The position numbers and the translations under genes are program-made. Shown here piece by piece: positions 1 through 5,709 of a stretch of 5,724 nt of DNA; position 1 is the first letter of the stretch; each line of letters starts with the position of its first letter. Below the pieces are notes generated by a model that was not told the origin of the DNA, did not search any database, and was given only the letters and a program-made list of their open reading frames with translations. The stretch covers positions 1-5,724 of the forward strand of contig JAQBUS010000098.1 of assembly GCA_027623875.1 (NCBI GenBank). The letters are read 5' to 3'. Source of the stretch: Pseudomonadota bacterium (GTDB lineage Bacteria > Pseudomonadota > Alphaproteobacteria > Rhodobacterales > Rhodobacteraceae).

Positions 1-88
1 TCATTCGTCGACCTTAATTAGTGGTATAGCTTGTTCGATAAGTAAAGTTTTGGGATATAAGAATAAAGGCAAGTTAAAAGGCGGCATT

Positions 89-93
89 AAAGG
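89..93 (+). promoter_or_regulatory. Ribosome-binding site of gmk (decides a TTG start)
   Basis: AAAGG lies nine bases before the TTG at 103, a normal Shine-Dalgarno position. A TAA stop at 97-99 in the gmk reading frame rules out any start further upstream. The TTG directly after this site is therefore the only start that keeps the conserved RRG N-terminus and the P-loop. Confidence 0.6.
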
Positions 94-102
94 TTATAAA
101 AA

Positions 103-738
103 TTGCGACGTGGTATTTTATTTATTCTTAGTTCCCCTTCTGGCGCGGGAAAGTCAACTTTAGCCCGTAGATTAATGGCATGGGACAAGAATATTTCTTT
201 TTCAATTTCTGCCACGACAAGAAGCCCTAGAGTTGGAGAATTAAACGGAAGAGAGTATTTTTTTCATTCTAAAGTAAAATTTGAAGAAATGATTTCAAAG
301 GGTGAAATGCTTGAACACGCATCAGTTTTTGGAAACCTTTACGGGTCGCCACGAGAGCCAGTAGATATTGCTATTAATGAAGGAAAAGATGTTATCTTTG
401 ATATAGATTGGCAGGGCGGTCAACAATTAAGAAATTCTGGGTTGTCGGAGGACGCTGTATCAATATTTATACTTCCACCTTCTATTTCGGAGTTAGAAAA
501 TAGATTAAAAAATAGAGGTAAGGATAGTGAAACTGTTATTGAGAGTCGAATGAAAAAATCGTTGGATGAGATTAGTCATTGGGCTGAGTATGACTACTGT
601 TTGGTTAACGATGACATTGATAATACAGAAAAAAAATTGCAATATATTATAGAAGCAGAGCGCTTAAAGAGATCTCGGTCGCCTTTCCTTATTGATTTAG
701 TTAGAAAACTTGGTAGAGAATTTGAGCAAGAAATTTGA
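103..738 (+). CDS. gmk: Guanylate kinase
   Basis: This cytoplasmic enzyme phosphorylates GMP to GDP with ATP, a required step in GTP and dGTP supply. At 211 residues it has the usual bacterial length. Visible signatures are the P-loop SPSGAGKS at residues 11-18 (Lys17), the GMP-binding segment with TTR at 38-40, GE at 45-46 and REYFF at 50-54, the LYGSP stretch at 79-83, the FDIDWQG motif at 99-105, and the arginine-rich lid RLKNRG at 134-139 with a further Arg149. The start is TTG: an in-frame stop lies two codons upstream and AAAGG sits nine bases before it. TTG may hold down translation. The stop codon overlaps the ATG of the carbonic anhydrase family gene by one base, so the two are probably co-transcribed and translationally coupled. 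I see no missing key residue. The family assignment is secure. Confidence 0.97.
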   Translation: MRRGILFILSSPSGAGKSTLARRLMAWDKNISFSISATTRSPRVGELNGREYFFHSKVKFEEMISKGEMLEHASVFGNLYGSPREPVDIAINEGKDVIFDIDWQGGQQLRNSGLSEDAVSIFILPPSISELENRLKNRGKDSETVIESRMKKSLDEISHWAEYDYCLVNDDIDNTEKKLQYIIEAERLKRSRSPFLIDLVRKLGREFEQEI

Positions 739-1271
739 TGCCAATTTATACTTTAGGAGATATAAGCCCTAACCTTCCAAATTCTGGAGATTTTTGGATT
801 GCTCCTGATGCAAATGTAATCGGGAATGTAACTCTTGGTTTGAATTCATCGATATGGTTCGGGTCTACATTACGTGGAGATAACGACTTAATTTCGATAG
901 GGAACTCCAGTAACATTCAAGAGAACTGCGTTCTTCACACTGACAAGGGTTTTCCGCTAACAGTGGGAGAAAGATGTACGATTGGCCATAAGGCTATTCT
1001 TCATGGATGCACAATCGGCGATGGATCCTTAGTTGGAATGGGAGCAATTATTTTAAATGGCGCTGTAATTGGAAAAAATTGCCTTATTGGGGCCGGAAGC
1101 TTGGTTTCAGAAGGGAAAGTCATTCCAGATGGGTCTATGGTTTTAGGTATGCCAGGAAAAGTTGTTCGGAGTTTATCGGAAAGGGAAAGACTTAATCTAT
1201 CTAATTTTCATGAGCATTATATTAGAAATAGTATTTTTTATAGAGATAATCTAAAAAAGCTAGATGTTTAG
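738..1271 (+). CDS. Gamma-class carbonic anhydrase family protein (left-handed beta-helix hexapeptide repeat)
   Basis: The 177-residue protein is built of hexapeptide repeats ([LIV]G-x4), visible from about residue 28 to 135, which fold as a left-handed beta-helix trimer. Residues matching the metal site of gamma carbonic anhydrases are present: His67 (in VLHT), His84 (IGH) and His89 (ILHG), spaced 17 and 5 as in the short YrdA/PaaY/ferripyochelin-binding-like group. Arg46 and Asp48 (LRGDN) and Gln61 (IQEN) correspond to conserved structural and active-site positions. The acidic loop of the archaeal enzyme Cam is absent, as is usual in this short group. Members may hydrate CO2 or may act as thioesterases or acyltransferases, so activity is not certain from sequence. 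I chose ATG at 738 (TGATG overlap with gmk); TTG at 735 would add one residue. The ribosome-binding site is poor (AAGAA five bases upstream), which fits coupling to gmk. Confidence 0.93.
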   Translation: MPIYTLGDISPNLPNSGDFWIAPDANVIGNVTLGLNSSIWFGSTLRGDNDLISIGNSSNIQENCVLHTDKGFPLTVGERCTIGHKAILHGCTIGDGSLVGMGAIILNGAVIGKNCLIGAGSLVSEGKVIPDGSMVLGMPGKVVRSLSERERLNLSNFHEHYIRNSIFYRDNLKKLDV

Positions 1272-1285
1272 TTGCTCCATATAGG

Positions 1286-1306
1286 GCTATTTTTTCGTGA
1301 AATAGC
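1286..1306. other. Small hairpin downstream of the carbonic anhydrase family gene
   Basis: GCTATTT at 1286-1292 is complemented by AAATAGC at 1300-1306, giving a 7 bp stem with a 7-base loop, 15 bases after the stop codon. It is AT-rich and no T-run follows it on either strand; the T-run lies inside the left arm. As an intrinsic terminator it is weak. It may instead protect the 3' end of the gmk transcript or be chance in AT-rich DNA. Confidence 0.3.
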
Positions 1307-1359
1307 TGAAGTATAACACTATTAAGCACAGATAGAGAAAAGACATACTAAACCATTAA

Positions 1360-1384
1360 GTGTTGGCAAAGTATTGTGTTGGCA
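1360..1384 (+). repeat. 9-base direct repeat upstream of olsB
   Basis: GTGTTGGCA occurs at 1360-1368 and again at 1376-1384, offset by 16 bases, 56 bases before the olsB ATG. Exact 9-mers this close together in a 168-base spacer suggest a tandem regulator-binding site, but no known box is recognised. In particular it is not the 11-base-period Pho box that might be expected for a phosphorus-free lipid gene. Confidence 0.4.
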
Positions 1385-1402
1385 TCCACTTGAATGTATT
1401 AA
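1374..1402 (+). promoter_or_regulatory. Weak sigma-70-type promoter candidate for olsBA
   Basis: TTGTGT (1374-1379) and TATTAA (1397-1402) are separated by 17 bases, matching 3/6 and 4/6 of the consensus. Transcription would begin near 1409, about 30 bases before the olsB ATG. The second copy of the direct repeat overlaps the -35 hexamer. The match is poor and is favoured mainly by position. Confidence 0.25.
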
Positions 1403-1439
1403 ACCAGATCTACTAGTTTTATCGCAACCACTTGTTAAT

Positions 1440-2210
1440 ATGGCGGATATCGTGAGCTGCAAAGAATCAAATTTTGAGATTAGAATTGCGTCTTCTTCAG
1501 AAGAGATTATGGCGTCTCAGCGATTGCGATATAAGGTGTTCGTAGAGGAACTTGGGGGTGATGGAGCCCTTGTGGATCATTCTAATAAACTTGAAGTAGA
1601 TGAGTTTGATCCCTTCTTTGACCATTTGATCCTAATTGATAAAGCTAGAAATTCTGAAGAGGTTATCGGAGTTTATCGAGTATTAAGAGATGAAAAAATG
1701 TTAGAGATTGGGAGGTTTTATAGTGAAACTGAGTATGATCTCTCAGCGCTCCGCAAGTCGGGGTTAAGGCTCTTAGAACTAGGTCGATCCTGTGTTCACC
1801 CTGATTACCGAGGTGGCACCGCTATGTATCAGCTTTGGCAAGGGCTCTCTGATTACATCAATGAACACAAAATTGATATTTTATTTGGTGTTGCGAGCTT
1901 TCACGGCACTTCACTGAATTCTTACTCACAGGCTTTATCTAACTTGTATCATTTCCATACTGCTCCAGTGGAATTACTCCCAAGGTCTCTTGCTCATCAG
2001 GATATGAACATAATAACTCCGGATAAAGTTGACAAGAAAATTGCTCTTAAGAACACCCCACCATTAATTAAATCCTATTTGAGGTTGGGAGGAATGGTCG
2101 GACATGGTGCCTATATAGATACTAAATTTAACACAATTGACGTTTGTTTGGTTATGGAAGTATCTCGTATGTCCAACAGGCATAAAGAAATTTACTCTAA
2201 AGCTCGTTAA
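1440..2210 (+). CDS. olsB: L-ornithine N-alpha-acyltransferase (OlsB, GNAT-like)
   Basis: OlsB transfers a 3-hydroxyacyl group from acyl carrier protein to the alpha-amino group of ornithine, giving lyso-ornithine lipid, the first step of a phosphorus-free membrane aminolipid. Counting from the ATG at 1440, the 256-residue protein shows RYKVFVEELGGDG at 30-42, an acidic FDPFFDHL stretch near 57-64, the family hallmark ELGRSCVHPDYRGG at 113-126 (acyl-acceptor and cofactor-binding core of the GNAT fold), FGVASFHG at 149-156 and RLGGMVGHGAYID at 215-227. The frame also stays open to a TTG at 1374, adding 22 residues. I prefer ATG because the family usually begins about ten residues before the first strand, and the extension would overlap a promoter candidate. 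The ribosome-binding site is poor. The stop abuts the start of olsA. Some marine Rhodobacteraceae have a related enzyme using glutamine (GlsB); linkage to olsA favours ornithine but does not prove it. Confidence 0.88.
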   Translation: MADIVSCKESNFEIRIASSSEEIMASQRLRYKVFVEELGGDGALVDHSNKLEVDEFDPFFDHLILIDKARNSEEVIGVYRVLRDEKMLEIGRFYSETEYDLSALRKSGLRLLELGRSCVHPDYRGGTAMYQLWQGLSDYINEHKIDILFGVASFHGTSLNSYSQALSNLYHFHTAPVELLPRSLAHQDMNIITPDKVDKKIALKNTPPLIKSYLRLGGMVGHGAYIDTKFNTIDVCLVMEVSRMSNRHKEIYSKAR

Positions 2211-3032
2211 ATGAACACTTGGGACAATTTAGAACCTAAACCGGGACCGTATAAATTATCGGTAATTTCTATTTTTAGAATTTTTATAAGGCTCCCAATT
2301 ATTATCCTGATAATATGCTCAGGATCTATTGTTTTTTCTGGAATTAGAATTCTCGAATTTCCCTTAATAGGTCAAAACAGAGTTATTTCTGGACACGTAA
2401 CTCGTATAGTTTGCAGCTTGTGTTTAAAAATCCTAGGAATCCGAGTAGAAATAAAAGGTGCTCCGATGGCTCATAAAGGTCCAATTGTTTCAAACCACGT
2501 ATCTTGGTTGGATATATTTGTTTTAAATTCTGTGGAGAAAGTTTACTTTGTAGCCAAATCAGAAGTGGCTCGCTGGCCCCTCATTGGTTTGTTGGCAAAG
2601 ATGACAGGGGCTCTGTTTATTAGGCGAAAAAAATTAGACTCCTTGAACCAAATTAAAGAGTTTGAAGAGAGATTAATTAAGGGGCAACGGCTTTTGTTTT
2701 TTCCTGAGGGAACAAGTACCGATGGACTTCAAGTTTTACCTTTTAAACCGACACTTTTTGAGGCTCTTTTTAACCAAACACTTAAGAATCTTTTATGGAT
2801 TCAACCTGTTACTTTAAACTATTTGGGCCCTTCAAATTTGGATAGAAGGTTTTATGCATGGTGGGGGGATATGACTTTTACAACCCACTTCTTTTTGGTT
2901 TTGTCAGCAAAAAAAGGTGGAAAAGTTAAGGTAATAATCCATGATCCTATAAAGATCTCTTGGCATAATGGAAGAAAAGAATTGGCGCATGCATGTTATG
3001 AAATTATCGATTTATCCCTTAAGGTTGAATAA
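2211..3032 (+). CDS. olsA: Lyso-ornithine lipid O-acyltransferase (OlsA, PlsC/AGPAT family)
   Basis: This membrane-bound acyltransferase is expected to add the second fatty acid to the 3-hydroxyl of lyso-ornithine lipid made by OlsB. Members can also acylate 1-acylglycerol-3-phosphate. The 273-residue protein has one clear N-terminal membrane segment (about 23-44). The PlsC catalytic motif NHVSWLD is at 95-101 (His96 and Asp101 form the catalytic pair). A basic block follows around 138-141 (RRKK), then the acceptor-binding motif FPEGTSTDG at 164-172. PVTLNY near 199-204 fits the fourth acyltransferase block. The ATG directly follows the olsB TAA with no spacer, and AAAG lies eight bases upstream, so translation is probably coupled to olsB. 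The 3' end overlaps the converging ThiE-like gene by 14 bases. The family is certain. The OlsA role rather than general PlsC rests on the olsB linkage. Confidence 0.85.
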   Translation: MNTWDNLEPKPGPYKLSVISIFRIFIRLPIIILIICSGSIVFSGIRILEFPLIGQNRVISGHVTRIVCSLCLKILGIRVEIKGAPMAHKGPIVSNHVSWLDIFVLNSVEKVYFVAKSEVARWPLIGLLAKMTGALFIRRKKLDSLNQIKEFEERLIKGQRLLFFPEGTSTDGLQVLPFKPTLFEALFNQTLKNLLWIQPVTLNYLGPSNLDRRFYAWWGDMTFTTHFFLVLSAKKGGKVKVIIHDPIKISWHNGRKELAHACYEIIDLSLKVE

Positions 3033-3645
3033 AAGATTCTTGGAGTTTTTTAAGTGACTCGTTGGGGTTCTTCGATCCCCACAGCTCTTCACCAAATGCT
3101 ATAAAATCAGTAAATTTACTGATTTCTCTTAGTCCAGAAGCTTTAAGGTTTCCTTCAACCACAACTGGAACTTCGATTATTTCTGACCACCACTCAAAAA
3201 CTTCTTTAGGAACCGATTGATTGTTTCCTAAACCATCATCCTCCAATGGCCCAAAAGATATATAATCAGCACCGTTTTCAGCTGCTAAAAGGCCGTTATG
3301 TTTAGAAGTTGAGCAGTATGAACCAATGATATAATCAGCCCCTAATTCTTTTCTTACATATTTAACGGACCTCGCGCCATCGGTCAGGTGTACACCGTCT
3401 AAACCAATTTTTTTTACTAGTTTATAATGGCTCTCAATAATTAATGGGATGTCTCTTGCGTGAAGTAGTTCTCTAAGTGTATCTGCAATTTCAATAATTT
3501 CATCTTCATCTTTTGAAGCGAGGCTTAATCTAAAACATGATATTTCGTTAGACTCTAATATTTCTGAAAGTTGGTTGGGAAAGATTAAAAGGTCCACAAT
3601 TGGTGGAGAAATAATATAGAGTTTGGGTAAATTAAAGTCTGACAT
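3019..3645 (-). CDS. Divergent ThiE/TenI-family protein (annotated type: thiamine phosphate synthase; activity doubtful)
   Basis: The 208-residue protein has the TIM-barrel pattern of thiamine phosphate synthases: IPLII (66-70), LDGVHLTDGARS (82-93), ENGADYISFGP (123-133), VPVVVEGNL (159-167) and FIAFGEELW (181-189). ThiE joins HMP pyrophosphate to thiazole phosphate. By eye against remembered B. subtilis ThiE, the reaction residues are largely missing. In the Q-x-R-x-K motif only Arg39 remains (Cys37 and Ser41 at the Gln and Lys positions). The N-D-D motif is Glu71-Ser72-His73, the second metal Asp is Ala91, the Thr/Lys pyrophosphate loop after FGP reads EDDGLGNN, and the phosphate-binding GGI is EGN. 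The fold call is solid; the enzyme name is not. It could be a TenI-like or regulatory paralogue. No other thiamine gene is nearby. The start is ATG with a good AGGAG site. It is transcribed divergently from trmJ and converges on olsA. Confidence 0.8.
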   Translation of the reverse strand: MSDFNLPKLYIISPPIVDLLIFPNQLSEILESNEISCFRLSLASKDEDEIIEIADTLRELLHARDIPLIIESHYKLVKKIGLDGVHLTDGARSVKYVRKELGADYIIGSYCSTSKHNGLLAAENGADYISFGPLEDDGLGNNQSVPKEVFEWWSEIIEVPVVVEGNLKASGLREISKFTDFIAFGEELWGSKNPNESLKKLQESFIQP

Positions 3646-3652
3646 GTACTTG

Positions 3653-3657
3653 CTCCT
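3653..3657 (-). promoter_or_regulatory. Ribosome-binding site of the ThiE-like gene
   Basis: On the minus strand AGGAG lies seven bases before the ATG at 3645. It is the strongest Shine-Dalgarno sequence in the window and supports both the start choice and the reality of this gene as expressed. Confidence 0.75.
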
Positions 3658-3666
3658 GTGCCTTCT

Positions 3667-3681
3667 CTAGTTAATAACTAG
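3667..3681. promoter_or_regulatory. 15-base perfect palindrome, candidate operator
   Basis: CTAGTTAATAACTAG has two 7-base arms around a single central A, in the divergent region between the ThiE-like gene and trmJ. It overlaps the candidate -10 hexamer of the minus-strand promoter. Its shape and position fit a repressor operator, but I do not recognise the binding protein. No T-run follows it, so it is not an obvious terminator. Confidence 0.45.
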
Positions 3682-3699
3682 GGCAATTTTAAACCGCAA
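3671..3699 (-). promoter_or_regulatory. Promoter candidate for the ThiE-like gene
   Basis: Read on the minus strand, TTGCGG (3699-3694) and TATTAA (3676-3671) are separated by 17 bases, matching 3/6 and 4/6 of the sigma-70 consensus. Transcription would start near 3664, about 18 bases before the ATG, leaving room for the AGGAG site. The -10 lies inside the palindrome. Confidence 0.4.
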
Positions 3700-3704
3700 G
3701 TATA

Positions 3705-3733
3705 TTGATAAGGTATTTTCTAGTACGGATAAT
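3705..3733 (+). promoter_or_regulatory. Sigma-70-type promoter candidate for trmJ
   Basis: TTGATA (3705-3710) and GATAAT (3728-3733) are separated by 17 bases. Each hexamer matches the consensus at 5/6 and the spacing is ideal, so this is the best-looking promoter in the window. Transcription would start around 3740, leaving only about ten bases of leader before the trmJ ATG. That fits the weak ribosome-binding site (GGA five bases upstream). Confidence 0.6.
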
Positions 3734-3749
3734 CAATTACCGGATGTAA

Positions 3750-4520
3750 ATGTCTAGAGGGGATCGCCCAATTTATATTAAACATGAAAACCCTCAACCG
3801 ATAATTATACTAGTGGACCCTCAGATGGGCGAGAATATTGGGTCTGCGGCTCGCGGTATGTTAAATTTTGGACTTGAAAACATGAGGCTCGTAAACCCCA
3901 GAGACGGCTGGCCAAATGAGAAGGCAGTTGCTACGGCATCGGGGGCAGCGATTGTTCTTGATGGGATAAATGTTTTCCCAGACTTGGAAAGTTCGGTATC
4001 TGATTTAAACTATGTATTCGCCACTTCGGCACGAAATAGGGATTTGTCCAAGGAAGTTATGAATATTGAAGAGGCTATGAAGTATGCTCGCAAACTTATT
4101 CAATCTGGGTTAAAAGTCGGAATTTTATTTGGAGCTGAGCGCTCTGGGTTGGAAAACAATCATGTTGTAATCTCTAATAGTCTTATTTCCATTCCTGTTA
4201 ATTCTGAATTTGCTTCACTTAATTTAGCGCAAACAGTCATGTTAACTGCTTACGAATGGCGGAGGACAGGTTTATCTATTCCTGTAAGTGGTGAATTATC
4301 ACCAGAACTAATTACAGCGAGTCAAAAAGAAATGGAAAGTTTATATGAACATTTCTCAATAACCTTAGATGAGGCTGGTTTTTTTTACCCGCCTTCTAAG
4401 GTAAAATCAATGCGACTTAACTTTAGAAATATGTTAAGTCGGATGGCTATGACAAATGCTGATGTAAAAATTTTTCATGGTATTTTGAGGCAGTTTGTCA
4501 GATGGAAGGATGGATTATAA
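3750..4520 (+). CDS. trmJ: tRNA (cytidine/uridine-32)-2'-O-methyltransferase, TrmJ-type SPOUT enzyme
   Basis: TrmJ uses S-adenosylmethionine to methylate the 2'-hydroxyl of residue 32 in the anticodon loop of certain tRNAs. The 256-residue protein shows the three SpoU/TrmH motifs of the knotted SPOUT fold. Motif 1 is NIGSAARGMLNFG at 29-41 with the likely catalytic Arg35. Motif 2 is GILFGAERSGLEN at 124-136. Motif 3 is ISIPVNSEFASLNLAQ at 146-161. The last two form the trefoil knot and cofactor pocket. VDPQMGENIGSAARGM, NPRDGWPN and the C-terminal extension (about 180-256) favour TrmJ over TrmH or RlmB. Family members of unknown target remain possible. The first 15 residues look unstructured and charged. 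The ATG has only a weak ribosome-binding site but follows a good promoter candidate. ctaA follows after 49 bases on the same strand. Confidence 0.88.
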   Translation: MSRGDRPIYIKHENPQPIIILVDPQMGENIGSAARGMLNFGLENMRLVNPRDGWPNEKAVATASGAAIVLDGINVFPDLESSVSDLNYVFATSARNRDLSKEVMNIEEAMKYARKLIQSGLKVGILFGAERSGLENNHVVISNSLISIPVNSEFASLNLAQTVMLTAYEWRRTGLSIPVSGELSPELITASQKEMESLYEHFSITLDEAGFFYPPSKVKSMRLNFRNMLSRMAMTNADVKIFHGILRQFVRWKDGL

Positions 4521-4521
4521 T
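4495..4521 (+). promoter_or_regulatory. Promoter candidate for ctaA within the 3' end of trmJ
   Basis: TTGTCA (4495-4500, 5/6) is followed 15 bases later by a perfect TATAAT (4516-4521) that overlaps the trmJ stop codon. The spacer is shorter than the preferred 16-18 bases, which lowers confidence. Transcription would start near 4528 and give ctaA about 42 bases of leader, independent of the trmJ promoter. Confidence 0.35.
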
Positions 4522-4569
4522 ACCCCTAAGAAGTACTAAACATCGATAAAAATTTATGAAAGTGTCGGG

Positions 4570-5709
4570 ATGGATAAAAAGGAATTTGTTTTTGAAGAAG
4601 TTGATCTTCAAGAAAAAAAAAGAATTAGAGCAGGTGTGATTGATAAACCTTTCAGGGTTGAACATAACCGGTCTATTAGGACCTGGCTAGTCGGGCTGTT
4701 AGTTTTGATTGTTATAATGATAATAGTAGGAGGATTAACCCGGCTTACCGATTCAGGGTTATCAATAACTGAATGGAAACCGATAACGGGTGTGTTGCCT
4801 CCAATCTCAACAGAGATGTGGGAATTGGCGTTTAGTAAATACCAAAAAATTCCTGAGTACACATTTCAGAATATAGAGATGACCTTAAGTGATTTTAAGG
4901 TGATTTACTATTGGGAGTGGGGGCATCGGCAATTAGGGCGACTAATAGGATTGGTCTGGCTTTTAGGGTTTATATGGTTTTTTAGTCGAAATATATTTTC
5001 AAAGTCACTTCAAAACAAATCATTGGCTATTGGTATTTTGTTAATAGTGCAGGGAACAATTGGGTGGTGGATGGTTTCGTCCGGTTTGAGCGGTCGAGTT
5101 TTAGATGTGTTTTCTTATCGTCTGGGGATACATTTAACTTTAGCTTTTATTATCTTAGGTTTCATATATTGGAACATACTTAGGTTAGCCGTTCTAGACT
5201 CACACTTAATCCATTCAAAAAGAAATTCCGATAAAAAATTAAAAACTTTTATTTCGGGAATACTACATTTGACATTCTTGCAAATTTTTTTGGGCGCTTT
5301 GGTTGCAGGGACCGATGCTGGAAGCACTTATACTGACTGGCCTTTAATGGCTGGAGAAATTTTTCCATCTTTAGCCTTTGAGTTGTATCCGACTTGGAGT
5401 AACTTTTTTGAATCGCAAGCCCTTGTTCAATTTAACCATAGAATTATTGGGTACCTTTTAGTTGTTGCGTCTTTTCTTCTCTGGATTAAATCGAGAAAAT
5501 CAGGAAATATTTCATTAAAATATTCGTGTAATTTAGTAAGTACGGCAATAATTTTTCAAATGATATTAGGTATTACAACTCTTTTGTATGCTGCCCCTTG
5601 GTATTTGGCAATTTTGCATCAGTTTGGTGCTATCGTTACTTTATTAGTTATATTGCATTGTAGATTTAAGATAATGTATCCGTTCAATCAGAGTGTGAGA
5701 ACAACATGA
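4570..5709 (+). CDS. ctaA: Heme A synthase (CtaA/COX15)
   Basis: This integral membrane enzyme oxidises the C8 methyl of heme O to a formyl group, making heme A for aa3-type cytochrome c oxidase. The 379-residue protein is the alphaproteobacterial/mitochondrial COX15 form. It has a cytoplasmic N-terminus and eight hydrophobic segments, near 37-56, 121-138, 151-169, 183-206, 226-246, 292-306, 322-340 and 347-365. Hallmarks are GGLTRLTDSGLSITEWKPI from residue 54, EWGHRQLGR at 116-124 (Glu116 and heme-ligand His119), YRLGIHL with His188, LVAGTDAGSTYTDWPLM at 244-260, QFNHR with His290, and LHQFGA with His350. These are the four expected heme-ligand histidines in a twofold-repeated bundle, plus the essential Glu. 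The ATG is the only plausible start in frame; GAAAG lies seven bases upstream. It lies 49 bases after trmJ and overlaps the next gene by four bases. No ctaB or oxidase subunit gene is in view. Confidence 0.96.
   Translation: MDKKEFVFEEVDLQEKKRIRAGVIDKPFRVEHNRSIRTWLVGLLVLIVIMIIVGGLTRLTDSGLSITEWKPITGVLPPISTEMWELAFSKYQKIPEYTFQNIEMTLSDFKVIYYWEWGHRQLGRLIGLVWLLGFIWFFSRNIFSKSLQNKSLAIGILLIVQGTIGWWMVSSGLSGRVLDVFSYRLGIHLTLAFIILGFIYWNILRLAVLDSHLIHSKRNSDKKLKTFISGILHLTFLQIFLGALVAGTDAGSTYTDWPLMAGEIFPSLAFELYPTWSNFFESQALVQFNHRIIGYLLVVASFLLWIKSRKSGNISLKYSCNLVSTAIIFQMILGITTLLYAAPWYLAILHQFGAIVTLLVILHCRFKIMYPFNQSVRTT

Noticed and set aside
31..61. gmk promoter candidate TTGTTC with TATAAG.
   Set aside because: The spacer is 19 bases and the -35 matches only 3/6, which is too weak to list in AT-rich DNA without the upstream context.
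1..102. Possible tail of an upstream gene, or a short minus-strand ORF of 28 codons from ATG at 87 to TGA at 1-3.
   Set aside because: The plus-strand frames close early (TAG at 19-21, TAA at 15-17) or run on into gmk out of frame, and none resembles the YicC C-terminus often found before gmk. The minus-strand ORF has no ribosome-binding site and no recognisable sequence.
1007..1195. 62-codon plus-strand ORF inside the carbonic anhydrase family gene.
   Set aside because: It is a shifted frame of a well-conserved gene with no family signature, and its tryptophan-rich composition is an artefact of the real frame.
3022..3055. Terminator-like stretch with a T-run after olsA.
   Set aside because: Only a 4 bp GAAT/ATTC stem can form before the T-run, which is too weak for an intrinsic terminator.
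4546..4557. AT-only palindrome ATAAA-AA-TTTAT before ctaA.
   Set aside because: The 5 bp arms of pure A/T are expected by chance at this base composition, with no supporting context.
4608..4862. 84-codon minus-strand ORF opposite ctaA.
   Set aside because: It lies entirely antisense to conserved heme A synthase motifs and has no independent ribosome-binding site or domain.
5115..5327. 70-codon minus-strand ORF opposite ctaA.
   Set aside because: It is antisense to the middle of ctaA and lacks any recognisable domain.
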